From assembly GCF_030020805.1 (NCBI RefSeq), contig NZ_CP125098.1:2398001-2462000 (forward strand): a DNA stretch of 64,000 nt, written 5' to 3'. The notes beneath the pieces were generated by a model that ran no database searches, was not told the DNA's origin, and saw only the letters and a program-made list of their open reading frames with translations. Below, piece after piece: positions 17,677 through 26,693 of this stretch. Made by a program: the position numbers and the translations under genes. The stretch comes from Paenibacillus sp. RC67. GTDB lineage: Bacteria; Bacillota; Bacilli; Paenibacillales; NBRC-103111. Every line of letters starts with the position of its first letter. The first letter of the stretch is position 1.

Positions 17677-18555
17677 ATGTTAACACGTCAAGTAGGTCGA
17701 CTAGGCCATCAAAGTTCTGTTGTCATGTTCGGAGCTGCAAGCTTAGGCAGCGTGACACAAAAGGAAGCAGACGAATCAATTTCGTTCGCATTACAGCGCG
17801 GGGTTAATCATTTTGATACCGCTGCAAGCTATGGCGAAGCTGAGCTTCGAATGGGACCGTGGATGCCACGAGTTCGCAGCGATATTTTTTTGGCAACCAA
17901 GACAGGAGAACGAACGAAGGAACAGGCGAAGGCACAGATCTATCGTTCTTTGGAGCGGCTTCAGACCGACTATATTGATCTATTGCAGCTTCATGCGGTA
18001 GGGACGGTGGAGGAGCTGGATAAATGTACGGCTAAAGGCGGAGCATTGGAAGCCGTTCTCGAAGCGAAGGCAGAAGGCATTGTAAAAGCCATTGGAATCA
18101 CAGGCCATGGACATATGGCTCCTGTGACTCATTTGGAAGCGATACGGAGATTCCCTTTCGATACGGTCTTGCTGCCGTTAAATTATTACTTGTACTCCCT
18201 ACCAGACTACCGTACGGCATTCGACGCGTTGGTAGAGGAAGCAGGTCAGCAGGATACAGCGGTTAGAGTTATTAAAGCAATTGCCAAGGGACCATGGGGG
18301 GAGCAGCAGGAACGTACATACGCAACCTGGTACGAGCCGTTCGACCGTCAGGAAGTTATCGACGCCTGCGTCCATTTTGTATTGTCATTCCAAGGCGTTG
18401 CAGGGTTTGCGAGCGCAGGGGACATTCATTTGTTCCCCAAAATTGTGGATGCAGTAGAACGTTACGGTTCTATGAGTAACGAGGAGGCGACACGCATATT
18501 GAGTGCCATCAGTGGCTACAGCTCGCCGTTCGGAGCGTCAACTTCCATTGCCTAA
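17677..18555 (+). CDS. Aldo/keto reductase family protein
   Basis: I chose the ATG at 17677 because AAGGAGG lies upstream; an open frame reaches further left but overlaps the preceding GTPase. The 292-residue protein keeps the family's start ([20 protein letters not shown]), the catalytic Tyr region [15 protein letters not shown], Lys in LATKTG and His in LLQLHAV. The C-terminal half differs from typical NADP-binding reductases ([12 protein letters not shown], then [16 protein letters not shown]) and resembles the shorter, partly redox-inactive AKR branch. It follows the TetM-like gene by 53 bases and probably ends that operon. Confidence 0.85.
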   Translation: MLTRQVGRLGHQSSVVMFGAASLGSVTQKEADESISFALQRGVNHFDTAASYGEAELRMGPWMPRVRSDIFLATKTGERTKEQAKAQIYRSLERLQTDYIDLLQLHAVGTVEELDKCTAKGGALEAVLEAKAEGIVKAIGITGHGHMAPVTHLEAIRRFPFDTVLLPLNYYLYSLPDYRTAFDALVEEAGQQDTAVRVIKAIAKGPWGEQQERTYATWYEPFDRQEVIDACVHFVLSFQGVAGFASAGDIHLFPKIVDAVERYGSMSNEEATRILSAISGYSSPFGASTSIA

Positions 18556-18620
18556 CGTGGTTTCGTACACACGGAGTCTTTCGTGGAGTTTCTGACGCAC
18601 GACTGATTTCTATTGAACAT

Positions 18621-18666
18621 GCCTCCAGTTTCCGCTTCCTGCGGGAATATGGGGGCTGTATTTTTA
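18621..18666 (+). terminator. Probable terminator after the VOC-AKR-TetM-AKR operon
   Basis: GCCTCC pairs with GGGGGC and TTCCGC with GCGGGA (some GU pairs) around TTCCT, followed by TGTATTTTTAT. The T-tract is imperfect. Confidence 0.45.
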
Positions 18667-18822
18667 TACAAACACATTCAGCATCAGTGAAGCGTAAGGG
18701 ATTTGTCAGTGAACGAGCATTACCATATGAATCTAAAATAGGGTAGAATAAGATCATATGCATTTATGCAATCCATAATAATTTAATGTGAAGATATTGT
18801 AAAATCATGGGAATATTATAAA

Positions 18823-19566
18823 ATGAATTTAGTAACTTCAACACTACTAGTTGAACAGCATACATCGGAGGGAATCCAGCTGGACACTTACGCATGTCTT
18901 TATATAATCCGGGGGGAACCTCATCGAGCAGGGACCTGCATTAATTTAAGCACAGATGAATGGATTGTCGGACGAACGTCCAATGACGAGGTTCCGGACC
19001 TTGCATTTTCTACTGCATTCATTTCACGCAAACATTTGATGATTCGAAAAGAAGGGGAAAAAGCGATTTTATATGATATGGGCAGCAGGCATGGTACGGA
19101 GCTGAACGGTACACGTATCGAACCGCATACCCCACACCCGCTGCAAGCCTTCGATATTATTAAGCTCGCCAAAGGGATGGTAGTCATCCATTTCTCGTAT
19201 TTATTCGCCGATCAGACGTTAGAATTCGAGCCTATCAGCTATACGCAGCAGTTCAACTTTCAGGAGCTTGGTTTTTCGATTAACTGGGAGAAGCGGGAAT
19301 GCACGGTAGAAGGCCAGCGTATCGTGATGTCGGAGAAGGAATATGGGCTTATCAAGCTGCTTTATGATCGGGCCAATCAGCTTGTGCCGTTCGACGAGAT
19401 TAAGAAAACGGTCTGGCCGGAAAGAACCTCCGGTGCTGACGGTGTTCCAGATGTCAGTATGGATGAACTGAATGCTTTAATCTATCGAATCCGTAAGAAG
19501 TACGGAAAAGATACATTTACGATCAGCGCTGTCCGCGGAAGCGGGTATGTTTTGGAGAAAGACTGA
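18823..19566 (+). CDS. FHA domain-winged helix (OmpR-type) fusion, putative phospho-responsive transcription factor
   Basis: Residues about 45-125 form an FHA domain with the phosphothreonine-pocket residues readable (GR at 50-51, SRKH at 69-71 region, SRHGTELNGTRI). Residues about 150-247 form an OmpR/PhoB-type winged helix (FSINWEKRECTVEG, EKEYGLIKLLYDRANQLV, IRKKYGKDTFTISAVRGSGY). There is no receiver domain. FHA-linked DNA-binding proteins such as EmbR are controlled by Ser/Thr kinases, so a PrkC-like kinase is the expected partner (inference). No good binding site precedes the ATG, only an AT-rich stretch, so it may be weakly translated or leaderless. It lies 64 bases upstream of a murA paralogue. 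Confidence 0.85.
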   Translation: MNLVTSTLLVEQHTSEGIQLDTYACLYIIRGEPHRAGTCINLSTDEWIVGRTSNDEVPDLAFSTAFISRKHLMIRKEGEKAILYDMGSRHGTELNGTRIEPHTPHPLQAFDIIKLAKGMVVIHFSYLFADQTLEFEPISYTQQFNFQELGFSINWEKRECTVEGQRIVMSEKEYGLIKLLYDRANQLVPFDEIKKTVWPERTSGADGVPDVSMDELNALIYRIRKKYGKDTFTISAVRGSGYVLEKD

Positions 19567-19630
19567 TCCATCTCGTAGAGTAAGTGAACTGGGAATCCAA
19601 AAGTAATGTATGAGGAAAGAAGGAACGACT

Positions 19631-20926
19631 GTGAGATATATTCAAGTACAAACGTCCGGGCCGCTTCATGGATCGGTAACGATTCAAGGCTCCAAGAACA
19701 GCTCTCAAGCGCTGCTCGCCGCAACCTGTCTGGCGGATGCCGCAGTCGTACTCGAGGGGATACCCAATAACAACGATTTTAAAACGATCCGTCAAATCGG
19801 CAAAGATATCGGACTTAAAATAGAACGTCAAGCTTCAGGGGACATGCATATCGATCCTCGTTATATCCACAGTGCTTCCATTGATCCAGGCAAGTCCTCC
19901 GCCTATCGGGCTTCGTATTACTTTGTTGGTGCGCTTCTGGCTAAATTCGGCAAAGTGACTGTCGGTTTTCCAGGTGGAGATAACTTTGTATCTCGTCCGA
20001 TAGACCAGCATCTCAAGGGCTTAAGGGCGTTAGGCGCTCAAATAACGAATTATAACGATTACTACGTTGTTGAAGCCAAAGAGCTGAAGGGTGCCGATAT
20101 TTACTTCGATATGATCACGTCCGGTGCTACCATCAACTGCATGCTGGCAGCCGTTCGGGCTAAGGGGCGCACACGGTTGTTCAATGCGGCTTTGGACCCG
20201 GAAGTAGTGGATACCGCCAATTTCCTGAATCAGCTTGGAGCTAAAATTGTCGGTGCCGGAACCGAGCAAATTCGCATCGAAGGCGTACCCTATCTTAGCG
20301 GTGGGAAGTATTCTGTCATTCCAGACCGTTTGATTGCGGGATCATTTTTAATGGCAGCAGGAATGCAAGGAGGAAGCGTTACTGTAAACAATGTCATCCC
20401 GGAGCATATGGGATCTTGTATATCAAAGCTGAAGGAAATTGGTTTGGAGCTTGAAATCGGGGATCAGAGCGTAACGGCGCATTCTTATGGACGGCTGCGC
20501 GCCACTCGTGTGAGAACCGGTATGTATCCGGCTTTTGCTACCGATCTTCAGCAGCCATTGACCGCTCTCCTTACGCAGGCACAAGGAAAAAGCATTGTGA
20601 CGGAGAAAATTTTTACCCAAAGATTCAACCACATTATGCAGCTGAAGAGAATGGGTGCCGATGTGTCGATTCGCAAGGAAAGCGCCTATATCAAGGGCGG
20701 AGTTCCGTTGAAGGGCGACTGGGTGCATGCGACGGATGTTCGTGCGGGTACCTGCCTCATTTTGGCCGGACTTGTGGCTGAAGGCAGCACGAAGATTACC
20801 GGTATCGAGCATATTGAACGGGGCTATGAAGACGCCATTGGACTATTTAGCTCCTTAGGCGCACGGATTTCACTAGAAGAGCTATCGGATCATACAGAAT
20901 CCCCATTGGAATGGGGACGAATCTAG
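19631..20926 (+). CDS. murA: UDP-GlcNAc enolpyruvyl transferase (MurA) paralogue with Asp at the usual catalytic Cys
   Basis: MurA moves enolpyruvate from PEP to UDP-GlcNAc, the first committed step of peptidoglycan synthesis. Present are GSKNSS with Lys22-Asn23, the RP pair (Arg122), DLQQPLTALL and ATDVRAGTCLILAG with the conserved Asp and Arg. The mobile loop reads GGDNFVSRPID where E. coli has GGCTIGARPVD, so the general acid Cys is replaced by Asp117. That change is known from naturally fosfomycin-insensitive MurA of mycobacteria and chlamydiae. I chose the GTG at 19631 for its GAAGGA binding site; an ATG at 19610 lacks one. It is probably an extra paralogue beside a standard MurA elsewhere, coupled to the FHA regulator upstream. 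Confidence 0.85.
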   Translation: MRYIQVQTSGPLHGSVTIQGSKNSSQALLAATCLADAAVVLEGIPNNNDFKTIRQIGKDIGLKIERQASGDMHIDPRYIHSASIDPGKSSAYRASYYFVGALLAKFGKVTVGFPGGDNFVSRPIDQHLKGLRALGAQITNYNDYYVVEAKELKGADIYFDMITSGATINCMLAAVRAKGRTRLFNAALDPEVVDTANFLNQLGAKIVGAGTEQIRIEGVPYLSGGKYSVIPDRLIAGSFLMAAGMQGGSVTVNNVIPEHMGSCISKLKEIGLELEIGDQSVTAHSYGRLRATRVRTGMYPAFATDLQQPLTALLTQAQGKSIVTEKIFTQRFNHIMQLKRMGADVSIRKESAYIKGGVPLKGDWVHATDVRAGTCLILAGLVAEGSTKITGIEHIERGYEDAIGLFSSLGARISLEELSDHTESPLEWGRI

Positions 20927-20963
20927 ACAGTAATCACGATATATTCGGGGGAGGATGTTGCGG

Positions 20964-21782
20964 ATGGACCCTATACTAACGCTTGCTGAGGAGATTGCGG
21001 TACAGGCAGCAAAAGCGGCGGGAGCTGTGGCCAGAAATTTGTTTCAACAAGGCTTCAAGGTCGAAGAGAAGGATGAGAGCGGAGATTTGCTGACGGAAGC
21101 GGATTTGTTGGCCGAGCAAATCATTATACATAGCATTCGAACAATATTCCCTGATCATCAAATTCGTAGCGAAGAGTCAGGCCTGTCCGGAAACGAAGGG
21201 GATTGGCTGTGGATGGTAGATCCGCTGGACGGAACGAATAACTTTGCCATCGGTCTTCCTTTGTTCGGTGTATCCATTACATTGGTTTATCAGAATCAAC
21301 CTGTTTTGGGTGTTATTTATGATACGATGCAGGACAAGGTTTATGTTGCAAAACATGAATTAGGAGCTGCTTGCAATGAAGAGGAGCTTCGAATGCCGTG
21401 GAAACCGGAGTCGAAACGTTTGACAGTCGGCTGGATTCAGGGCCATGCAGTGCAGCAGGATGCACATGCTCTTCGTTTGAGAAAGCATATTGAAGCCAAC
21501 ACGAAGCGGATGCTGCGGCTCTGGGCTCCAACCCTTCAGTGGGTAATGCTTGCACGTGGTCAAATCGACGGAATCGTTCTTTACAATTCAGAAGGTGACG
21601 ATCTATATTCCGGTCTCCTGCTAGTACGGGAAGCCGGAGGGCTAATAATGGACTTTGAGGGCCGTCCTTTCGAAGGTATGAATGCAGAGCCTTACATTAT
21701 CGCCTGTCCTCCGGAACGAAAACAAGCTATGCTGCGGTTGGTGCAGGAAGGTATGCTTTCAGCAGCAGGCAGCTTTAATTAA
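20964..21782 (+). CDS. Inositol monophosphatase family protein
   Basis: The Mg-dependent phosphatase motifs are readable: Glu pair in RSEESG (about 69-73), WMVDPLDGTNNF (about 83-94) and a C-terminal EGDDLYSGLLLVREAGG that stands where the family normally has WDxAAG. The loss of the Trp in that last motif may shift substrate choice, as in CysQ or fructose-bisphosphatase-like members. I chose the ATG at 20964, nine bases after GGGGGAGG; an ATG at 20955 touches the binding site. It follows murA by 37 bases and is probably co-transcribed. Substrate (inositol phosphate, PAP or a sugar phosphate) is unknown. Confidence 0.85.
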   Translation: MDPILTLAEEIAVQAAKAAGAVARNLFQQGFKVEEKDESGDLLTEADLLAEQIIIHSIRTIFPDHQIRSEESGLSGNEGDWLWMVDPLDGTNNFAIGLPLFGVSITLVYQNQPVLGVIYDTMQDKVYVAKHELGAACNEEELRMPWKPESKRLTVGWIQGHAVQQDAHALRLRKHIEANTKRMLRLWAPTLQWVMLARGQIDGIVLYNSEGDDLYSGLLLVREAGGLIMDFEGRPFEGMNAEPYIIACPPERKQAMLRLVQEGMLSAAGSFN

Positions 21783-21892
21783 TTCATAAAACGTTTTTTT
21801 ACGCTTGTCTTCATAATTATGTCATATTTGATCGTTACAATGTCCCTGTCACCTGGATATATCCAAATTCATCAGGCGGAGGGAATAATCAT

Positions 21893-22459
21893 ATGTTTAT
21901 GAAAAAAATAGCTGCCATCAGTATAGCCGGAAGCCTTCTTTTAAGCTGTGGCATTGCCAGCGCGGCAGAAGCGACAGAGACTCAAGCTGCGAAATCTAGC
22001 TCGAACAGTGCCCAGAAGGGAACTCATGTTAAGACAAAGCTTACAGCAGAAGAGCGCAAGCAAAAGGTGCAGGAAGCAGCAAGAAAGCTTGGCATCAATC
22101 CAGAAGGCAAGACGGATAAAGAGCTGCAGGAGCTTGTGAAACAGAAGGTAGCTGAGTCTGCGAAACAGAAGCAAGAGGAGAAGCTGAAAAAGCTTCAGGA
22201 AGAGGCGGTTAAGCAAGGAATCGAGCCGGGACAACAATCGGCGAAGGAGCTGTCAGCTACAATCCACGAGAAGCAAAAGCAACTTAGAGAGCAGAAACAG
22301 CAAGCGCTACTCCAAAAGCTGAAGGATGAAGCGGTCAAGCTTGGCATTGATCCTGCCAATAAAACTACGAAAGAGCTTGGGCAAGCAATCAAAGCTAAGC
22401 ACAAGGAGCTTGCAGCTCAAAAGCACAGCAGCAAAAAAAAGAAAGCGTCTGAACAATAA
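21893..22459 (+). CDS. Secreted Lys/Glu/Gln-rich coiled-coil repeat protein
   Basis: A signal peptide (residues 1-25, hydrophobic core then GIASAA) leads to three similar units of about 45-52 residues. Each has a charged coil, the pattern LGINPEGKTDKELQELV, QGIEPGQQSAKELSATI or LGIDPANKTTKELGQAI, and another charged stretch. The tail is very basic (HSSKKKKASEQ). LLSC inside the signal could be a weak lipobox, but an AxA cleavage site fits better. GGAGGG precedes the ATG by eight bases. The function is unknown; the composition suggests binding to the cell wall or to anionic polymers. Confidence 0.75.
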   Translation: MFMKKIAAISIAGSLLLSCGIASAAEATETQAAKSSSNSAQKGTHVKTKLTAEERKQKVQEAARKLGINPEGKTDKELQELVKQKVAESAKQKQEEKLKKLQEEAVKQGIEPGQQSAKELSATIHEKQKQLREQKQQALLQKLKDEAVKLGIDPANKTTKELGQAIKAKHKELAAQKHSSKKKKASEQ

Positions 22460-22482
22460 TCGGAGGCTGATCATATAAAGAG

Positions 22483-22518
22483 AAACGGCAGTGCCCAACA
22501 TGGCGCAGCCGTTTTTTT
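22483..22518 (+). terminator. Terminator after the secreted repeat protein gene
   Basis: AAACGGC pairs with GCCGTTT and an inner TGCC/GGCG adds four pairs; a seven-T run follows. Confidence 0.85.
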
Positions 22519-22544
22519 GTGTTGTTTGTAAAGGTTATGGACCT

Positions 22545-23411
22545 TTATCGATTGGCATTTTGTACAGGGATGCGAAAATGGCTTGGAGGAGAACCAAAGT
22601 ACAAGCTGAACGAACGAGAGAATGAGGCCGCATCCGAATATTGCAGCGTGAAGGCAATTTCCGCAACGGTGAACGACGTTTCTTTTAGCAGCTGCATCGC
22701 TTTATTCATACGGAGCTTTATTAAATATTTAATAGGCGTCAGTCCCAAATGCTCAGTAAACACTTTGGAGAAATAGGACCGATGAATGCCGACATGTTCA
22801 GCGATATGATGAACGTCAATGGGTTCGCAATAATGAGTGTTCATGTAATCAAGACTCTTTTGAATCCATTCCTTCTGGCTATCTCTTTGCGGTTCTATGG
22901 TCGTATCTGTTTGCCGTTGCATAAGGTCGAATAATTGATACAGCAGACTAAGGAACATCAATCGGGTTCGACCCGGATGAAGCGTCCCCACCGACCAGAA
23001 ATGTTGCAGTGTTAATTCAACCTCCGTAGAAACCACCCCTCTTACATAGGGCTTGCTAGGTAATATACCCACTAAGGAAAGCAATGTTGGAGCCTGTGCT
23101 CCGTGAATGCCGATCCAAGTCATTTCCAGAACAACATCCAGATCGGCCGGTCGGTATTTGTAGGAAAGGTCGGGAAACAAGCAAAACATATCCCCTTTGT
23201 TCAACATAACGGTGGTGTCCTCATATTGAAAACGTACCGTTCCTGACCTGACAAAATGCATGCTGTAATGCCCAATGGCGCGCGGTCCTGCGTTGTAGTT
23301 CGGCTTGGCTTTATTGCGTCCAGATCGAACGAGCCATAGTCCTAAAGATTTATCTATCTCGTCTGGAGTAAAGTACATCGTGTCCGCATATTCCTGAGCG
23401 AATTCCTGCAC
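22545..23411 (-). CDS. AraC family transcriptional regulator
   Basis: Residues about 30-130 form an AraC-type cupin sensor (HYSMHFVRSGTVRFQY, then NKGDMFCLFPDL). The last ~100 residues carry two helix-turn-helix motifs (VHHIAEHVGIHRSYFSKVF and FTVAEIAFTLQYSDAASFSRSF), the full AraC DNA-binding domain. It is divergent from the first sulfatase gene across about 150 bases, so it most likely activates the sulfatase locus when the sensor binds a sugar. An AAGAAGGGA binding site lies before the ATG. Confidence 0.9.
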   Translation of the reverse strand: MQEFAQEYADTMYFTPDEIDKSLGLWLVRSGRNKAKPNYNAGPRAIGHYSMHFVRSGTVRFQYEDTTVMLNKGDMFCLFPDLSYKYRPADLDVVLEMTWIGIHGAQAPTLLSLVGILPSKPYVRGVVSTEVELTLQHFWSVGTLHPGRTRLMFLSLLYQLFDLMQRQTDTTIEPQRDSQKEWIQKSLDYMNTHYCEPIDVHHIAEHVGIHRSYFSKVFTEHLGLTPIKYLIKLRMNKAMQLLKETSFTVAEIAFTLQYSDAASFSRSFSLYFGSPPSHFRIPVQNANR

Positions 23412-23564
23412 GTGTATCCCTTCTTTTATCGTTTCTTTTTAGTATAATCGCAACCTAACAAAATGCAAAGTCCATCGGACATAATGCAATTGTACGTCGT
23501 ACGGGATGACGTTATATTGGTGCTAGGACTGAAACCATTACAAACTTGAGAGGACTTTCTGCCA

Positions 23565-24953
23565 ATGACTCGCACAAATGTATTATTCATTCTTTCAGAT
23601 GACCAAGGAGCCTGGGCCATGGGGTGTGCAGGGAATAAGGAGATCCGCACGCCTAATTTGGATCGGCTCGCTGCTACGGGCATCCGCTTCGATAATTTTT
23701 TCTGTACATCGCCAGTTTGCTCACCGGCAAGGGCGACCTTGTTAACGGGACGCATACCGTCGCAGCACGGAGTACACGACTGGATTAAAGAAGGCAGTAT
23801 GGGCGAGAGAGCACTGGCCTACCTAGAAGGCCAGACGGCCTACACGAATATACTAGCTGCTGAAGGCTACTATTGCGGAATAAGCGGCAAATGGCACCTC
23901 GGTGATAGCATAACGCCGCAGCACGGATTTTCTCATTGGTTTGTGCATCAATCCGGAGGGAGCCCTTATTACGATGCGCCCATGATTAGAGACGGCAAAC
24001 CCGGCAAGGAGCCCGGCTATGTAACAGATGTTATTACAGAGGATGCCTTGCAATTTTTGGATAGACAGGCTGGAGAGCAGCCGTTTTACTTAAGCGTTCA
24101 TTATACGGCGCCGCATAGTCCGTGGATCAATAATCATCCGGAGGAAATCGTCGCGCTTTATGATGATTGCAAGTTTGAATCATGTCCTCAAGAACCCGAA
24201 CATCCGTGGACAATACCTGACGCGCCGTGGGGCAGCGATTGGCAAGCTAATTTGAAAGGCTACTTTGCTGCGGTCACAGCGATGGATATCCAGATTGGAC
24301 GATTACTCGACAAGCTGGAGGAAAAGGGATTGAGGGAAAACACGTTAGTCGTATTCATGGGGGATAATGGTTTCAACTGCGGGCATCACGGCTTTTGGGG
24401 CAAAGGAAACGGGACATTCCCACAAAATATGTACGATACTTCAGTGAAGGTCCCGGCTATATTCAGCCAACCGGGAACGGTTCCCGAAGGGAGGGTCTGC
24501 TCCTCCTTACTGAGCGGGTATGACTTCATGCCAACCTTATTGGATTATCTTGGGGTGGGCAATTCAGCCGAGGCTTCCGATAATATCAAATTGCCTGGAC
24601 GTAGCTTTGCTCCATTGCTTATGGGTAAGCCGACGGAGGAACGCGAGCATATATTCGTGTTCGACGAATACGGGCCTGTTCGTATGATCCGAAGCCGCGA
24701 TTGGAAGTACATTCATCGCTATCCTTATGGACCTCACGAGTTATATGACTTAATCAATGATCCTGACGAGCGCGATAATCTGATGCTTGCCGGTGAGGAT
24801 CACGAATATGCCGTTCAATTGAAAGCCGAGCTTGATGAATGGTTCGTGCGTTATGTGAACCCTAAACTGGATGGCGTTCGTGAACCGGTCAGTGGGGGAG
24901 GTCAGTTAACACTGGCGGGGACCTTAGGTAAAGGTAAGAAGGCGTTCTCATAG
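23565..24953 (+). CDS. Sulfatase (type I, Cys-type), first of three
   Basis: The 462-residue protein is an alkaline-phosphatase-fold sulfatase that hydrolyses sulfate esters. The formylglycine motif is CSPAR (Cys52-Arg56) followed by ATLLTGR; metal and sulfate ligands appear in LFILSDDQG, SGKWHLG, HYTAPHSPW and MGDNGFNCGHH. There is no signal peptide, so it should be cytoplasmic. The Cys needs conversion to formylglycine by a maturase that is not in the window. It opens a five-gene forward run behind a divergent AraC gene. The specificity cannot be read; the neighbouring GH123-like gene hints at sulfated amino sugars. Confidence 0.9.
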   Translation: MTRTNVLFILSDDQGAWAMGCAGNKEIRTPNLDRLAATGIRFDNFFCTSPVCSPARATLLTGRIPSQHGVHDWIKEGSMGERALAYLEGQTAYTNILAAEGYYCGISGKWHLGDSITPQHGFSHWFVHQSGGSPYYDAPMIRDGKPGKEPGYVTDVITEDALQFLDRQAGEQPFYLSVHYTAPHSPWINNHPEEIVALYDDCKFESCPQEPEHPWTIPDAPWGSDWQANLKGYFAAVTAMDIQIGRLLDKLEEKGLRENTLVVFMGDNGFNCGHHGFWGKGNGTFPQNMYDTSVKVPAIFSQPGTVPEGRVCSSLLSGYDFMPTLLDYLGVGNSAEASDNIKLPGRSFAPLLMGKPTEEREHIFVFDEYGPVRMIRSRDWKYIHRYPYGPHELYDLINDPDERDNLMLAGEDHEYAVQLKAELDEWFVRYVNPKLDGVREPVSGGGQLTLAGTLGKGKKAFS

Positions 24954-25019
24954 AGCTAATAGTTTGCAATGTAGGAATGGCAACACACAATTAGACAACG
25001 AGCAAATGGAGGCAGCGGC

Positions 25020-26540
25020 ATGAAGCGTAATAAACCGAACATCCTTTTAATTACGAGCGATCAGCAGCACTGGAATACGATAGGCGCCTTCAACGAGGAG
25101 CTTCTGACTCCGAATTTAGACCGGCTCGTTCATGAGGGGACAACATTTGACAGAGCTTACTGCCCTAATCCTACATGCACACCGACAAGGGCATCGATTG
25201 TCACTGGCATGTATCCGAGTCAGCACGGTGCATGGACTTTGGGCACTAAGTTGTTGGAAGACAGGGAAACCGTAGGCGAAATGCTTAGCAGCAGCGCCAA
25301 CTACAGAACGGCCTTGATTGGAAAAGCGCATTTCCATCCCATTGGCTCTACTGAGCAGTACTCCTCTCTGGAAGGTAGAGAGAAGCTGCATGATTTTGAT
25401 TTTTGGAAATCATTCACTGGCCCCTACTACGGCTTTGAACGGGCGGAAATGCTGCGTAATCATACAAATGAATGGCTGGTGGGACAGCATTACGCTTTAT
25501 GGATGGAAGAGAAGGGCTGCACGAACTGGCGTGATTATTTCACACCGCCGATAGGAACTATGGATGCTAAGGAACAGTTTCATTGGCCCATTCCCGAGCA
25601 ATATCATTATAATACTTGGATTGCAGAGAGAACGAACGATCTTCTGGAGCAATATCAGCAAGCAGACGATGCTTTCTTCTTGTGGGCCAGCTTTCCGGAC
25701 CCGCATCCTCCTTATTTGGTTCCTGAACCATGGGCGAGCATGTATGACCCGGAGAAGCTTACGATACCTGGATTGACGCCAGGAGAGCACGATAGCAATC
25801 CGCCTCATTTCGGCATGACGCAAGAGCTCGAGCCTGACTTCTCTGATTATAAGGAAACGGGCTTCGGCATTCATGGCTATCATTCACATGTCAAAATGAC
25901 GGAAGCAGAACATAAGAAAGCGGTAGCGGTTTATTACGGAATGATCAGCTTCATGGATAAATATATTGGTTCCATTTTGGATAAATTGGATGCACTCGGG
26001 CTGAAGGAAGACACGATTGTCATTTTCACGACCGATCACGGTCATTTCTTCGGCCATCACGGGCTGCAAGCCAAAGGGGGCTTCCACTACGAGGATCTGA
26101 TCAAGGTTCCGTTCATCGTCAGGTATCCAGGTGAGGTGCCTGCAGGCAAGGTATCCGATTCGATGCAATCCTTAGTGGATCTGGCTCCGACGTTCCTTTC
26201 TTATGCAGGAGTGCCCGTTCCCCCAACTATGACGGGAGTGAACCAGCTCCATGTATGGAAAGATCCGCAAACTAAAGCAAGAGATCATGTGATCTGCGAA
26301 TTTCATCACGAGCCGAATACCATTCATCAGAAAACCTACGTCAATTCAAGATATAAAATCACGGTGTACTATAACCAGACCTACGGTGAACTATTTGATC
26401 TGGAAGAGGACCCAGGCGAAGTCAGAAATCTGTGGCATGATGAGAAATATAAGGAGCTAAAGCTGAAGCTCTTAATGAAATATATATGGGCGGAGCTGGG
26501 CAAAGAACCGATGCCTATGCCGAGAGTTTCCCACGCGTAG
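25020..26540 (+). CDS. Sulfatase (type I, Cys-type), second of three
   Basis: The 506-residue sulfatase has the formylglycine motif CTPTR (Cys53-Arg57) followed by ASIVTGMYPSQHG, N-terminal ILLITSDQQ metal ligands, GKAHFHP, and TTDHGHFFGHHG near residue 340. It lacks a signal peptide. It differs clearly from the first sulfatase (longer middle region, His-rich GHFFGHHG), so the two probably remove sulfates from different positions. GGAGGCAGC precedes the ATG. It lies 66 bases after the first sulfatase in the same direction. Confidence 0.9.
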   Translation: MKRNKPNILLITSDQQHWNTIGAFNEELLTPNLDRLVHEGTTFDRAYCPNPTCTPTRASIVTGMYPSQHGAWTLGTKLLEDRETVGEMLSSSANYRTALIGKAHFHPIGSTEQYSSLEGREKLHDFDFWKSFTGPYYGFERAEMLRNHTNEWLVGQHYALWMEEKGCTNWRDYFTPPIGTMDAKEQFHWPIPEQYHYNTWIAERTNDLLEQYQQADDAFFLWASFPDPHPPYLVPEPWASMYDPEKLTIPGLTPGEHDSNPPHFGMTQELEPDFSDYKETGFGIHGYHSHVKMTEAEHKKAVAVYYGMISFMDKYIGSILDKLDALGLKEDTIVIFTTDHGHFFGHHGLQAKGGFHYEDLIKVPFIVRYPGEVPAGKVSDSMQSLVDLAPTFLSYAGVPVPPTMTGVNQLHVWKDPQTKARDHVICEFHHEPNTIHQKTYVNSRYKITVYYNQTYGELFDLEEDPGEVRNLWHDEKYKELKLKLLMKYIWAELGKEPMPMPRVSHA

Positions 26541-26693
26541 AAGGCTTCTGGGGCCTTTGTGCAAATTTGGCATATGCCGTAAAAAATGACTTATATACAA
26601 GTGGAATTCAATTTTATTAATCTGGCAGTGAGCCGACCAGACATGTAATGATAGAAGGTCGGCGCTCACCGGGTACTATGGGAGGTAAGTCAA

